Shown here: piece after piece, positions 9,086 through 19,100 of the stretch | How the letters are laid out: each line of letters starts with the position of its first letter | How positions within the stretch are numbered: the stretch's first letter is position 1 | Assembly: GCA_006226545.1 (NCBI GenBank) | Contig: SBGR01000019.1 | Coordinates: forward strand, 1-64,000 | Length of the DNA: 64,000 nucleotides | DNA from: Bacteroidota bacterium | Lineage (GTDB): Bacteria; Bacteroidota; Bacteroidia; UBA8524 | Direction: 5' to 3' | Made by a program: the position numbers and the translations under genes | Notes under the pieces: generated by a model | What the model was told of the DNA's origin: nothing | Seen by the model: only the letters and a program-made list of their open reading frames with translations | Databases searched by the model: none

Positions 9086-10096
9086 TTAAAAATCAGGACA
9101 AGATAATTTACGGTATTTCTTAGGTCTCTTCTTTGAGCACCATTCGATCGCTGCTGAAATCTCATGTGAGCCAGGAGCTGCCGCACGTGCAGAAGAAACT
9201 GTTACGTCGTAACTGTATCCAAACTTAAATTGGTTGTGTCTGAATCCTAATAAGACCATCATTGCATCGGAGTTTGGAGCTGTTTGTCTGAACCACAAAC
9301 CGGCTACCAAAGGACCTTTGTGTACGTAGAAACCGAAGTTTACCTGCATAAATTTCTCCTGAACCATCAATAAGAAGTTAGGTGAAATTGCCAAGTCCGG
9401 CTCACGACCTCTTTTCACTTTCTCCAATGGAATCATCAAACCGGAGTGTAAAGTAAAACGACGTGGCACTGTAGTTCCCGCGTCGGAGTTTCCGAAGAAG
9501 GATTGGTTAGGCTCGTTCAAATTGTGCACGGCCACACCAATGAAGAAGTTTTTAGTATAACCCAAGAAGCCTGCAGCAAAATTCGGATATGACACGCTCG
9601 TATTTGGCAATACTTCATTGGTTGGGTTAACGAAACCTCTTCTCGCTTCAATCTGGTCTGCAAAACGCAAACGAGAGAAATCGATTGTTCTTTGCTGGAA
9701 TGTAGCTTGAATGGCGGTTCTGATGGTGAACTTTCTAGATACGTCGATTTGGTAAGAGTAAATACCACTGAAGGCGGTGGTTGTTAACAAACCATCACCG
9801 GCTACGTCACGCATCGCTAATAAACCAACACCGCCACCAATCGCATCGAAATGCTGATCATAAGAACCTACGAAGGTTCTGAAGGTACCCGGCAAACTTG
9901 GCCATTGGTTTCTATAATTCAATACTACCCTGCCACCGCAGTTACCTGTACCAGCAAATGCCGGGTTGGTATACAATGGTGATGCATAGAATTGCGTAAG
10001 CTCCGGATCCTGTGCTTGTGCGTCAACGGCAAATAATACAGATGCCGCTAAAACAGCTAGATGACGAAGCAACTTTTTGGGTAAATTTGGTGTCAT
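9086..10096 (-). CDS. PorP/SprF-family T9SS outer-membrane protein (copy 2)
   Basis: Paralogue of the gene at 7909-8889, 336 residues from ATG 10096. It shows the same landmarks: signal peptide ending at about residue 29 (AQAQ), DPELTQFYASPLYTNPAFAG, RNQWPSLPGTFRTFVGSYDQH, DVAGDGLLTT, the DFSRLRFADQIEARRGFV block and GYSYDVTVSSAR. Such pairs usually arise by duplication followed by specialisation to different cargo; which cargo is not visible here, because no large adhesin or CTD protein is adjacent. A TATTTTTG box lies 6 nt before the ATG. It is divergent from porU across a 156-bp control region. Confidence 0.88.
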   Translation of the reverse strand: MTPNLPKKLLRHLAVLAASVLFAVDAQAQDPELTQFYASPLYTNPAFAGTGNCGGRVVLNYRNQWPSLPGTFRTFVGSYDQHFDAIGGGVGLLAMRDVAGDGLLTTTAFSGIYSYQIDVSRKFTIRTAIQATFQQRTIDFSRLRFADQIEARRGFVNPTNEVLPNTSVSYPNFAAGFLGYTKNFFIGVAVHNLNEPNQSFFGNSDAGTTVPRRFTLHSGLMIPLEKVKRGREPDLAISPNFLLMVQEKFMQVNFGFYVHKGPLVAGLWFRQTAPNSDAMMVLLGFRHNQFKFGYSYDVTVSSARAAAPGSHEISAAIEWCSKKRPKKYRKLSCPDF

Positions 10097-10102
10097 ATTT
10101 TT

Positions 10103-10110
10103 CAAAAATA
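10103..10110 (-). promoter_or_regulatory. -7 box of porP/sprF copy 2
   Basis: The minus strand reads TATTTTTG (TAnnTTTG), 6 nt from the ATG at 10096. A nearly leaderless transcript is expected. Confidence 0.5.
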
Positions 10111-10164
10111 TATTTTTATCCCGAACGAAATAATAAAATGTTCAAGTCGTTGTATGCATGAACC

Positions 10165-10172
10165 TAAATTTG
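10165..10172 (+). promoter_or_regulatory. -7 box upstream of porU
   Basis: TAAATTTG matches TAnnTTTG exactly. It faces porU and leaves a leader of about 75 nt to the ATG at 10253. Confidence 0.5.
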
Positions 10173-10252
10173 TGCAACTCACAAAATAACGACACTTGTC
10201 AGGATTTCGTACGATTTTGAACAAAATATCAAAAGAATTCACAATTAGCATA

Positions 10253-13200
10253 ATGACCCGTATACTCTATACAATGTTGCTTGGCCTCCTGTTCTCCGGA
10301 ATTGTGTCTGCTCAAAAAGCCGACTATATCCAGCAAGAATTTACCTGGACGGCTATACCCCTAAGCTTCGGCGAGAACGTATTATCGCTAGTACCACAAG
10401 CTACACCAGGCGCAATTGCTTCCAACGGAATTCCAAGCTATGAATGGCAAATGAAATTAGAGGCGGGTCAGACCTTAAGTCTCGAACCGAACTACTTTGC
10501 CTTGTATGAAAACATAACCCAAATTGAGGAACTGCACTACCTTAAAGGCCTAGACTTAAGCCCGGCGAAAGCTGAGCCTCAGCTGGAAATCCTGGAATCC
10601 CGAGGAGAACAAATCGCAGTGGTACGTATGCCATTGGTCGAATTGGATGAAAACGGCACCTACCGAAAAATAAACTTCCTCACTTTAAAGTATGAGTTGA
10701 AGGCAGACAATGCCAAACAATTAAAGAAAGGCGTCAACTGGAAAACAAGCTCTTTGCTAAATTCCGGACAATGGGCTAAAGTATTTACCGAAACGGATGG
10801 CGTTCATTCCATTTCCCACTCGTTTGCCAGCAGTATGAATATTGGCTTAGACGGTGCCGATGTAACCAAAATTAGCATGTATGGCTATCCGGGAGGCATG
10901 TTGCCGGAGCACAACCACCTCACCCAATACGACGACTTAGAGGAGATTGCAATTCAGGTGCAAGACAATAATAACAATGGCAAGTTTGATCAAGGTGACC
11001 AAATCTTGTTTTACGGACAAAGCCCCAATGCCGATGCATACAACGGCAGCATAAGTGAATATGCCAAACAAACGCACCATTACAGTACGGTTTGCGCCTA
11101 CTTTATTCACGTTAACAGCCAGAACGGAAAACGCTTTATAACCCATAACAGCTCAGCACAGGCCGCCAATTACGCTACTAACCACGCCGACGTATTCTTG
11201 CATTTTGAAGAGAACAAAAAGAATATTTTGAAGAGTGGTAAACTCTGGTATTGGCATGATTTCGATCGGACACAAGAAAGAAAATTCAATGTTAGTTTAG
11301 ATGGAAAAGTAGCTAGTGAGCCTATCACACTGATTAGCAGAGGTACCGCTCACTCCAATGTTTACAGTGCCTTCACCATCAGTTTAAATGGGTCGCCGGT
11401 TCTAACGCACCCATTTCCCGGCCTTACCTTATACGATTATGCTTCCCAATTTGCCAATTTCCCAAGCGTTGTAAAAACGTCTACCCCGGCGCCGGATAAT
11501 TTCGAATTGACCTATTTCTATACAAAACCGGTGAATCTTGCCATTGGTTACTTAGACTACTTTGAAATCCACTACCGAAAAAACCTGAGTGGCGATAACC
11601 AATTTGTCTTTAGCGATGGGCGAAGCATTGGAAGCGGCATTTACAACGAATACAAAATTCAAAATGCAGACGCCAAAGTATGGGAGGTAACTGATCCGCT
11701 GAATGTAGGCATACAGCAAACGGTGACTGATGGATCAGGGATCAAGTTTATTCGTGAAAACGATGAGCTACGCAAGTTTCTTTACTTCAAACCGGAAAAT
11801 GCTATTCCTGTGAACGTTTTCCATTCGGTACAAAACCAGAACCTGCACAGCCTTTCCAATATTGAATACCTGATTGTTACTCATGCCGACATGATGCCTG
11901 CTGCCAACAGACTGGCCGATTTCCATAAAACACAAAATAGCCTGAGTGTGGCAGTTGCCACAACAGACCAAGTATACAACGAGTTTTCAAGCGGTATCGC
12001 TGATGTTACAGCCATCCGTAACTTTGCTCGTTTCCTTTTTGAAAACGGCACTCCATCCAAACGCTTGAAATACCTTCTTTTGTTTGGCGATGCTTCTTAT
12101 GACTTCAAAGGAATCGCTCACCCGGGAAGCAATATTGTGCCCACCTTTGAAACGGATAACTCAGTGGAGCCGGTTGGATCTTATTGTTCAGACGATTTCT
12201 TTAGCTTATTGGATGAAAGTGAAGGTGGAAACATTGAATCAGGTATGGTAGACATCGGTGTTGGCCGATTCCCGGTAAGTAACCTTGAGCAAGCCAATCA
12301 AATGGTGGATAAGGTAATCCGTTACCATGACCCAAAATCGCTAGGTGAATGGCGAAATTTAATTAGCGTTTTTGCCGATGATGAAGACTCAAATATTCAC
12401 CTGAACGATGGAGAAACCTACTCCAATATTATCGAAAACACGGACCAAGATTATACCGTGCGTAAGATATATGCCGATGCTTACCGTCAAATCACGGTAG
12501 GTACCGGACAACGTTATCCGGATGTAACCCGTGAATTCGACCGTTCATTTGAAAGTGGTTCATTAATCGTAAACTATTCCGGTCACGGAGGTGAGGCACT
12601 ACTTGGACATGAAAAGTTCTTAGAAATTCCACAAATCAACAGTTGGGAAAATTCCTATAATATGCCGCTTTTTGTCACGGCCACCTGCGAGTTTTCAAGG
12701 TATGATAATCCCGGATTAGTATCGGCCGGAGAGCTGAGTGTGCTCAATCCGAAGGGAGGCGCCATTGCCATGTACACCACGGTGCGTTTGGTTTATGCTT
12801 ACCCTAACCGAGTACTAAATGCCAATCTGTACGATAGCAATGCCTTTACGTATACACCCGGTCAAGAACCTGCCTTAGGCGATGTCTACAGGCTGATGAA
12901 AAACAAGACCAATACCAACATGACCAATACCCGAAGCTTTACCTTGCTCGGAGATCCGGCCATGAAATTGGCTTATCCAAAACACAAAGTGGTTACCACA
13001 TCAGTAAACGGCAAACCTGCCGCATCAGCTGATTCAATCAATGCCCTTACCCAAGTAAGCATCAGCGGTCAAGTGCAAGACCAAGCCGGCAATTTACTTT
13101 CCAGCTTCAATGGGACTGTTGATGTAACCGTGTTTGGTAGCCGCCAGAAATTCAAAACCTTGGTAAATGACCCAAGCTCAAAAGAACAAGAAGTTGAAGC

Positions 13201-14062
13201 TTATACCAGCGTTGTTTACAAAGGAAAAGCAAGTGTGAAACAAGGAGAGTTCAGCATCACCTACATCACACCCTTAGACTTACCGGTGAGTGGCGGATTT
13301 GGAAAGATTAGCTACTATGCACAAAATGGAAGTGAAGACGCCAATGGCAGCGACCTGCTGTACATGCAACCGGATATTGACCCGGCGGCTCAAGTAGACA
13401 ATGAAGGACCGAAGATTAGGCTCTTCATGAACGATACTACCTTCCTTTATGGTGGCATTACTGACGAGAATCCAAGAATCTACGCTCTAGTATACGATGA
13501 AAGTGGCATCAATACCACGGGATTAGGCATTGGTAGAAACATAACAGGAGAAGTAGATCAAGCGAAAGAGCTCTTGATTTTAAATGAATACTATACTTCG
13601 AATACAGACGATTTCACGCGTGGCGTAGTAGAATACCCGCTGAAAGACATGGCAGAAGGGGTACACGATGTGAAAATCAAAGTATGGGATGTTTACAATA
13701 ACTCAGCGGAAGCCAGAACGCAATTCGTTGTTGCTAAATCTGCAAAACTTGCCATTCAAAACCTGATATCCTACCCGAACCCATTTGTTGATTCGGTGAT
13801 GTTTAGATTTGAACACAACCAAACCGGAAAAACACTTCAAATTGAGGTAAACATATACGACAGTAAAGGAAACTTCGTTACTACCTTGAACGCAAGCTCC
13901 GTACAATCAGGTGCCGTTTTCGACCAACTAACTTGGTATGGTGAAAAACAAAATGGATCTCAGGTAAGCCCCGGTTTATACCTCTTTAAACTCCATGTTA
14001 AAACACTTGATGGACAAGAGGTTTATGAGTCAGAAAGGATAGTTTATATCCCTAATCCCTAA
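10253..14062 (+). CDS. porU: T9SS sortase-like cysteine protease PorU
   Basis: Cell-surface gingipain-family (C25) protease that removes the C-terminal signal of T9SS cargo and links cargo to the surface glycolipid. The 1269-residue product has a signal peptide ending around residue 17 (VSAQ), a long N-terminal beta-rich region, and a C25 domain whose catalytic pair is visible as His778 in NYSGHGGEALLGHE and Cys812 in FVTATCEFSRYDNP. The last 100 residues (YPNPF..., SPGLYLFKL) form a CTD/FlgD-like domain like that of PorU itself. I prefer ATG 10253 to a TTG at 10196, because it starts a normal signal peptide. porV follows after 43 nt with its own promoter box. Confidence 0.95.
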   Translation: MTRILYTMLLGLLFSGIVSAQKADYIQQEFTWTAIPLSFGENVLSLVPQATPGAIASNGIPSYEWQMKLEAGQTLSLEPNYFALYENITQIEELHYLKGLDLSPAKAEPQLEILESRGEQIAVVRMPLVELDENGTYRKINFLTLKYELKADNAKQLKKGVNWKTSSLLNSGQWAKVFTETDGVHSISHSFASSMNIGLDGADVTKISMYGYPGGMLPEHNHLTQYDDLEEIAIQVQDNNNNGKFDQGDQILFYGQSPNADAYNGSISEYAKQTHHYSTVCAYFIHVNSQNGKRFITHNSSAQAANYATNHADVFLHFEENKKNILKSGKLWYWHDFDRTQERKFNVSLDGKVASEPITLISRGTAHSNVYSAFTISLNGSPVLTHPFPGLTLYDYASQFANFPSVVKTSTPAPDNFELTYFYTKPVNLAIGYLDYFEIHYRKNLSGDNQFVFSDGRSIGSGIYNEYKIQNADAKVWEVTDPLNVGIQQTVTDGSGIKFIRENDELRKFLYFKPENAIPVNVFHSVQNQNLHSLSNIEYLIVTHADMMPAANRLADFHKTQNSLSVAVATTDQVYNEFSSGIADVTAIRNFARFLFENGTPSKRLKYLLLFGDASYDFKGIAHPGSNIVPTFETDNSVEPVGSYCSDDFFSLLDESEGGNIESGMVDIGVGRFPVSNLEQANQMVDKVIRYHDPKSLGEWRNLISVFADDEDSNIHLNDGETYSNIIENTDQDYTVRKIYADAYRQITVGTGQRYPDVTREFDRSFESGSLIVNYSGHGGEALLGHEKFLEIPQINSWENSYNMPLFVTATCEFSRYDNPGLVSAGELSVLNPKGGAIAMYTTVRLVYAYPNRVLNANLYDSNAFTYTPGQEPALGDVYRLMKNKTNTNMTNTRSFTLLGDPAMKLAYPKHKVVTTSVNGKPAASADSINALTQVSISGQVQDQAGNLLSSFNGTVDVTVFGSRQKFKTLVNDPSSKEQEVEAYTSVVYKGKASVKQGEFSITYITPLDLPVSGGFGKISYYAQNGSEDANGSDLLYMQPDIDPAAQVDNEGPKIRLFMNDTTFLYGGITDENPRIYALVYDESGINTTGLGIGRNITGEVDQAKELLILNEYYTSNTDDFTRGVVEYPLKDMAEGVHDVKIKVWDVYNNSAEARTQFVVAKSAKLAIQNLISYPNPFVDSVMFRFEHNQTGKTLQIEVNIYDSKGNFVTTLNASSVQSGAVFDQLTWYGEKQNGSQVSPGLYLFKLHVKTLDGQEVYESERIVYIPNP

Positions 14063-14088
14063 GAACTACCTGAAATAGCATTTAATCT

Positions 14089-14096
14089 TATATTTG
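14089..14096 (+). promoter_or_regulatory. -7 box of porV
   Basis: TATATTTG is a perfect TAnnTTTG match between porU and porV, 9 nt before ATG 14106. porV may therefore be transcribed independently of porU. Confidence 0.55.
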
Positions 14097-14105
14097 CCCA
14101 GCTTA

Positions 14106-15323
14106 ATGAAGCACGAACGCATGAAATTGAAACTAGCTCTTTGGAGTTTATTAGCCTTGAGTACCGTTGGAGCGAAGGCTCAACAAACCTCTCGCGACTT
14201 AGTAGGCCGTCAGAATGCCATCACCACCACTGTCCCATTTTTACTTATTGCCCCGGATGCCAGAGGTGGTTCATTAGGTGATGCAGGTGTTGCAACCACC
14301 CCTGATGCGAACAGCCTTCACTACAACGTGGGTAAATTTGCCTTTATTGAAAAACCAGGTGCTGTTTCCATCACCTATACCCCATGGCTTCGTCAACTGG
14401 TAGACGGGGTTTCCCTTTCTTACCTGTCAGGTTATGGCCGTCTCAATAAAAACAGTGTAGTAGGCGGCAGCTTACGCTTCTTCTCACTTGGTACCATTCA
14501 GTATACCGATGAGAATGCCCTATCGCTAGGTCAGTTTAACCCAAGCGAATTAGCCTTAGACGGATTCTATTCCGTTAAGTTATCAGAACATTTTTCCATG
14601 GGTATCGCCATGCGTTTTATCTACTCTAACTTAGTAGGTAATATCAATATTGGCGGTGTTGATTCCCGTCCGGGTGTTGCCGGTGCCGGTGATATTGGGA
14701 TGTACTACCAAAACAAGAAACGCTTAAAGAATAAGAAAGACTTAGAATACGCTTTAGGCCTTTCCATCACCAATATTGGTAACAAGATTACCTATACTTC
14801 AGATGCGCAAAGAGACTTTATTCCAATCAACATGCGTATCGGTGGTTTTACCAAATACAAAGTTGACGACTACAACAGCATCGGCTTTGCTCTTGATTTC
14901 AACAAACTATTGGTGCCAACGCCTCCGGTATATTTGATTGACGACTCATCAGGAAAAATCCAAGTTGGACCGGGTGGCCCAATTGTTTACTCCGGTAAAA
15001 GCAGTGATGTGCCGGTAATCGAAGGAATGTTGCAGTCTTTTAGCGATGCGCCTAACGGTTTCAGAGAAGAACTTCAGGAAATCAGCATCTCAACCGGATT
15101 TGAATGGTGGTACAGAGAGCAGTTTGCATTACGTGCCGGCTACTTCCATGAAAACGTAAACAAAGGAAACCGTAAATACTTGACTTTCGGTATGGGTGTT
15201 CGTTACAAAGTTTTTGGATTAGATCTGTCTTACTTGGCAGCGATTCAACAACGAAACCCGTTGCAGAATACGTTAAGATTCTCCTTACTATTTGACTTCG
15301 CAGCGTTTAAAGACGCAGAATAA
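14106..15323 (+). CDS. porV: T9SS outer-membrane protein PorV (LptO)
   Basis: Outer-membrane barrel of the FadL-like group that collects folded cargo from the SprA translocon and hands it to PorU. The 405-residue product has a signal peptide ending in AKAQ, then the PorV-typical VPFLLIAPDARGGSLGDAGVA, the NSLHYNVGKFAF block and a C-terminal run of amphipathic strands ending in LFDFAAF. The gene follows porU, the common arrangement in Flavobacteria. ATG 14106 is used here; ATG 14121 would give an equally good and slightly shorter signal peptide. The 3' terminator overlaps a small gene on the other strand. Confidence 0.95.
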   Translation: MKHERMKLKLALWSLLALSTVGAKAQQTSRDLVGRQNAITTTVPFLLIAPDARGGSLGDAGVATTPDANSLHYNVGKFAFIEKPGAVSITYTPWLRQLVDGVSLSYLSGYGRLNKNSVVGGSLRFFSLGTIQYTDENALSLGQFNPSELALDGFYSVKLSEHFSMGIAMRFIYSNLVGNINIGGVDSRPGVAGAGDIGMYYQNKKRLKNKKDLEYALGLSITNIGNKITYTSDAQRDFIPINMRIGGFTKYKVDDYNSIGFALDFNKLLVPTPPVYLIDDSSGKIQVGPGGPIVYSGKSSDVPVIEGMLQSFSDAPNGFREELQEISISTGFEWWYREQFALRAGYFHENVNKGNRKYLTFGMGVRYKVFGLDLSYLAAIQQRNPLQNTLRFSLLFDFAAFKDAE

Positions 15324-15325
15324 TA

Positions 15326-15469
15326 TTATTCAGGAACCTGAATGGAAGAACAAGCCTTACACGATGTACAGGCTTGTTTTTTTTTGCCCCGAATCGGGAG
15401 CACTTTCGTGGCCAAGGTATAAACCGCCCAGCCCAGTGCTAATGCTACTATGATGTACTGCCAAATCAT
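15326..15469 (-). CDS. FeoB-associated-type Cys-rich small membrane protein
   Basis: A 47-residue protein. The N-terminal half is one hydrophobic helix (residues 2-24, IWQYIIVALALGW...), then a basic patch with three Lys, then Cys-Thr-Ser-Cys-Lys-Ala-Cys at about 34-40. This helix plus CxxCxxC layout is that of FeoB-associated Cys-rich membrane proteins, small partners seen beside ferrous-iron transporters. No feoB is in this window, so the iron link is by family only. ATG 15469 overlaps the TGA stop of the upstream hydrolase (ATGA), so the two are translationally coupled. The coding sequence contains the porV terminator on the opposite strand. Confidence 0.72.
   Translation of the reverse strand: MIWQYIIVALALGWAVYTLATKVLPIRGKKKQACTSCKACSSIQVPE
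15349..15383 (+). terminator. porV terminator, inside an antisense small CDS
   Basis: AACAAGCCT pairs with AGGCTTGTT around a 12-nt loop and is followed by nine T in total. The whole structure lies within the coding sequence of the small Cys-rich protein on the minus strand, where the T-run is read as three Lys codons. Confidence 0.75.
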
Positions 15470-16107
15470 CCTCTTACAAAAGGGTTAGAGGCCTTTTCAA
15501 TTCCAATGCTTGTTTCAGGCCCGTGGCCACAAAATACGGTATAATTATCCGGAAGCGTATACAGCTGCGTGCGAATAGCCTCCAGCAAGGTCTCGTGATT
15601 TCCACCCGGTAAATCGGTTCGGCCGATGCTTCCGCTAAAAAGCACATCGCCACCAATCACAAACTCCTGAGCTGCGCAAACAAAGACAACATGTCCAGGT
15701 GCATGTCCGGGGCAAAAACGCACCTCAAGCTGTACACCGTTGAAATCCAATACTTGACCTTCCGTTAAGTAAGTAGCCGGCTCAGGTGAAGGCACCAATG
15801 CCACACCGTACATAGCTGCACTTGCCGGACCGCGTTCCAAGACAGGAAGGTCTAGTTCATGCAATTCCGGCTTCAATCCGAAATTTTTATAGATAAAATG
15901 ATTCCCAAAGATGTGATCCAGGTGAGCGTGCGTAAGCAGTAGCCGGGTTAGTTTTAAATTCTCCGATTCCAGAAACTGCATCACCTCTGCCTCCTCGCCT
16001 TGGTCATAACATCCCGGATCTATAATCCACGCCTCCCCTCCTGGTTGATAAAGCAAATAGGTGTTTTCAGCGAATGGGTTGAACGTGAATTTCTTCAAGT
16101 GAATCAT
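15466..16107 (-). CDS. metallo-beta-lactamase-fold hydrolase (glyoxalase II-like)
   Basis: Zinc hydrolase of the YcbL/GloB-like group that cleaves thioesters or related substrates in the cytoplasm; the substrate is not decided by sequence. The 213-residue product shows the metal motif His60-Ala-His62-Leu-Asp64-His65, then CPGHAPGH, GGDVLFSGSIGRTDLPGG with the bridging Asp, and a C-terminal FCGHGPETSIG. It lacks the C-terminal substrate-binding domain of true glyoxalase II, which favours the short YcbL-like class. The start is ATG 16107 rather than GTG 16137, because the family begins at the MIHLKKFTFNPFAENTY stretch. It overlaps the Cys-rich small gene by 4 nt. Confidence 0.9.
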   Translation of the reverse strand: MIHLKKFTFNPFAENTYLLYQPGGEAWIIDPGCYDQGEEAEVMQFLESENLKLTRLLLTHAHLDHIFGNHFIYKNFGLKPELHELDLPVLERGPASAAMYGVALVPSPEPATYLTEGQVLDFNGVQLEVRFCPGHAPGHVVFVCAAQEFVIGGDVLFSGSIGRTDLPGGNHETLLEAIRTQLYTLPDNYTVFCGHGPETSIGIEKASNPFVRG

Positions 16108-16176
16108 GGCCCGCAAGTTACGTAGTTCATACGACACGGCAGTATTTACCGTTCTATTTTCGTAACTTGTACACCC

Positions 16177-19100
16177 TTGAATACTGCCAGAGTAATATGT
16201 CTATTTCTGCTTGCTTTGACCGGTTTGAATACCGCTCAAGCGCAAGGCTATTATACTGAATTCATTGAATCCAAAAGACAGTCCCAAGTGCTCAACTGGC
16301 GCTATGTCTCATCCGACCACTTTGACGCTTACTTCACTGAAAACATGCAGGAGGCGGCTCAGCTCTCGCTAGAGTCTGCTGAACGTCAACTGAAAGAATT
16401 GGAGGAACTCATCGATTACCGCATGAGTGGGAAGACACAAATTCTGCTCTATACCAACGCTGCCGAACTGCAAGAGTCAAACCTGTTTGTAACCAGTCCC
16501 GGATTTATTACCGGAGGCTATGCTTATACATTGAACAACCAAGTGGTGGTATCTTATAACGGCATTAAAGCCGATATGGACAGGCAAATTCGATACGGCA
16601 TTGCCGAGTTACTTGTGTCTGAGCTCCTGTATGGCGGTTCATTTCAAGAGAAGATTCAAAGCAATACCTTACTCTACCTCCCTGAGTGGTACTACAAAGG
16701 ACTGCTTCGTTACTTAGCCGAAGGGTGGAATCCTGTTCTCGACGGGCAGATGCGGGATGCTATAGTGCAGAAATCCTTCGCTAACTTCAACCTCCTTTCC
16801 AGCGACAAGGCTATACTTGCCGGACATAGCTGGTGGTATTTTATCGACCAGAACTACGGCCGAAAGAGCATACCAGACCTCCTTTACCTCACACGGCTAA
16901 GCAAAGGGTATGAAAATGCCCTAGTTTTCGTTTTAGGAGCCCGAACAAAAACCGTCTTCAACGAGTGGATTTCCTTTTTTGACCTTCGCTATAACCAAGA
17001 CGGTGGATCAGAGCCCTTCAATACCGCTATTGCCCTTCCCGCTAAATGGTCTGGCAAAAACCTGCTTCAATCCAAGCTTTCACCCGATGAAAAAAAGGTG
17101 GCCCTTGTTTTTGAAGAAAGGGGGAAATATGAACTGGCGCTGTATGACATAGCGAGTCAAAGCATCGAAAGAATATACAAATCCGGAGAGAAGGCTGCCG
17201 TACAAATCAGGGAACAGACCGCAGCACTGAGCTGGAATAACAACAAGGAGCTCTATTTCTTTTATCGAAAAGCCGGAAAAGCACAGGCGGTGCTTCTCAA
17301 TACAAAGGGGACTATTATTCAGGAACAAACCATTGATGGAATTAATGGGGTACATTGGGCTAACTCCCACCCTTCCGAAAACCTCGTAGTATTGAGCGCC
17401 TACCAAAACGCCAGCACAGATTTGTATCTCTGGGTTCCGGGAACTTCTGAAGCTCAACTCTTGTTCAAAGACAATTACGAAGACCTTTACCCAAGCTTTA
17501 CAGCCAACGGCGATGGTATATTGTTTAGTTCAGACCGGAACAATCAACTACCGGGGGCACCCTTTCAATCTGCCTTATTTGATCGCGATTCGGCGGGGTT
17601 AGACATTTACCTGATTCCTTATCCTTATAAAGCCAATAAGTTAAAACGGATAAGTTCAAGTCCATTTATCCAAGAAATTCAAGCTCAGAGCTACGGTAAA
17701 TCGTTTGCTTACCTAAGCGATAACAACGGGTTATTCAATACCTACGTGAGTACTTCTGCATTCACTTACCATCAATCTACAGTTATCTTAACCGATAGTA
17801 CCGGCCAACGTAAGGATTCGATTAACCTAAACCTTCCCAATGGAGTTCAGGTAGATCGGATTCCATTACCTGATTCCATACAAGCTCAAGGCTGGAAAGT
17901 GGAATCAATGAATCACAGCTACAAAGACGTCTATCGCCATTATGCCTTAAGCAACTATGCGCGCAACATAACAAACCTATCGATAGGCAAAAGCAAAGAG
18001 CTGAGCATTATAAGGTTTAACAGTCGTTACTATATAAGTGTACTGGATTTAAGCACTCAATTGGAAGAAGATGCCAAGTACATTCAAGTGAAGCCTACCG
18101 GCTACCGGAAGGCAACAGGGTACCAAGCTTTTGTAAGCGATTCAAGCGTGAATGCTTTTTTAATTGAACGTAAAAATGAGCCTAAAGCCATTGATAGTTT
18201 GACCACAGAAAGCAAGCCGGAACAAGAGGAAGGCGACTTCTACTTTCAAACAGGATTTCCTCCCATTGCTCAGGTGGTGAAAATTAGAAAAGCACACCAT
18301 AAACCTGTAACCTACGATATGCGTGCGAAGCCTTACAGAGTAAGCCTTCAGCCTGATTACTATGCTACACAGCTAATCGACAATAGCATAATCAATACAT
18401 ACTACCATCCCTATTACGAAGGCAATACCGACCTGTCTAATCAATTTAATTCATTCAATCGCATTACTGCACGGGTAGAACTTGGCGCATCAGATTTACT
18501 CAACGACCACAGCATTAGGCTTGGCGGTCGTTTGCCCGTTGCGCTATACGGCTCAGACTTTTACTTAGACTACCTCAATAGAAGACATAAACGAGACTAT
18601 GGATTCAGTGTTTACCGCCAATCTAGACTGGCGGGTACTAGTGCACCTCTCAACCGACTATACCTTCAAGAACTCAGGCTAAAGGTGATTCAACCCTTCA
18701 AGCACAACCTCAGCTTAGTCTTTGCTCCTTTTTACAGACAGGATAAAGTGATTACCCTTTCAACAGACCGCATCAATGCTGCAGCGCCGGATAATGTGCG
18801 CAATTGGTTAGGTGGACGGTTGGAACTACACTGGGAAAATAGCCGACTGGAAGGAGTGAATAAGAGAACGGGTTATCGTGCTAAAGTCTATGTTCATGCA
18901 TTTCAAAACTTGAATAACGCATCGCTCAGCACTTATGCTTTTGGTACTGATTTCAGAGCCTACTTTTCTCTGCCAAAACAAATTATTTGGGCAAACAGAG
19001 TTAGCTCTTCCCATAGCTTTGGCCCATCTTCGATCTTGTACAGCATAGGTGGAATTGAAAACTGGCTTGGCCCACGCACTCCGGAAAGTTTAGGAACAAA

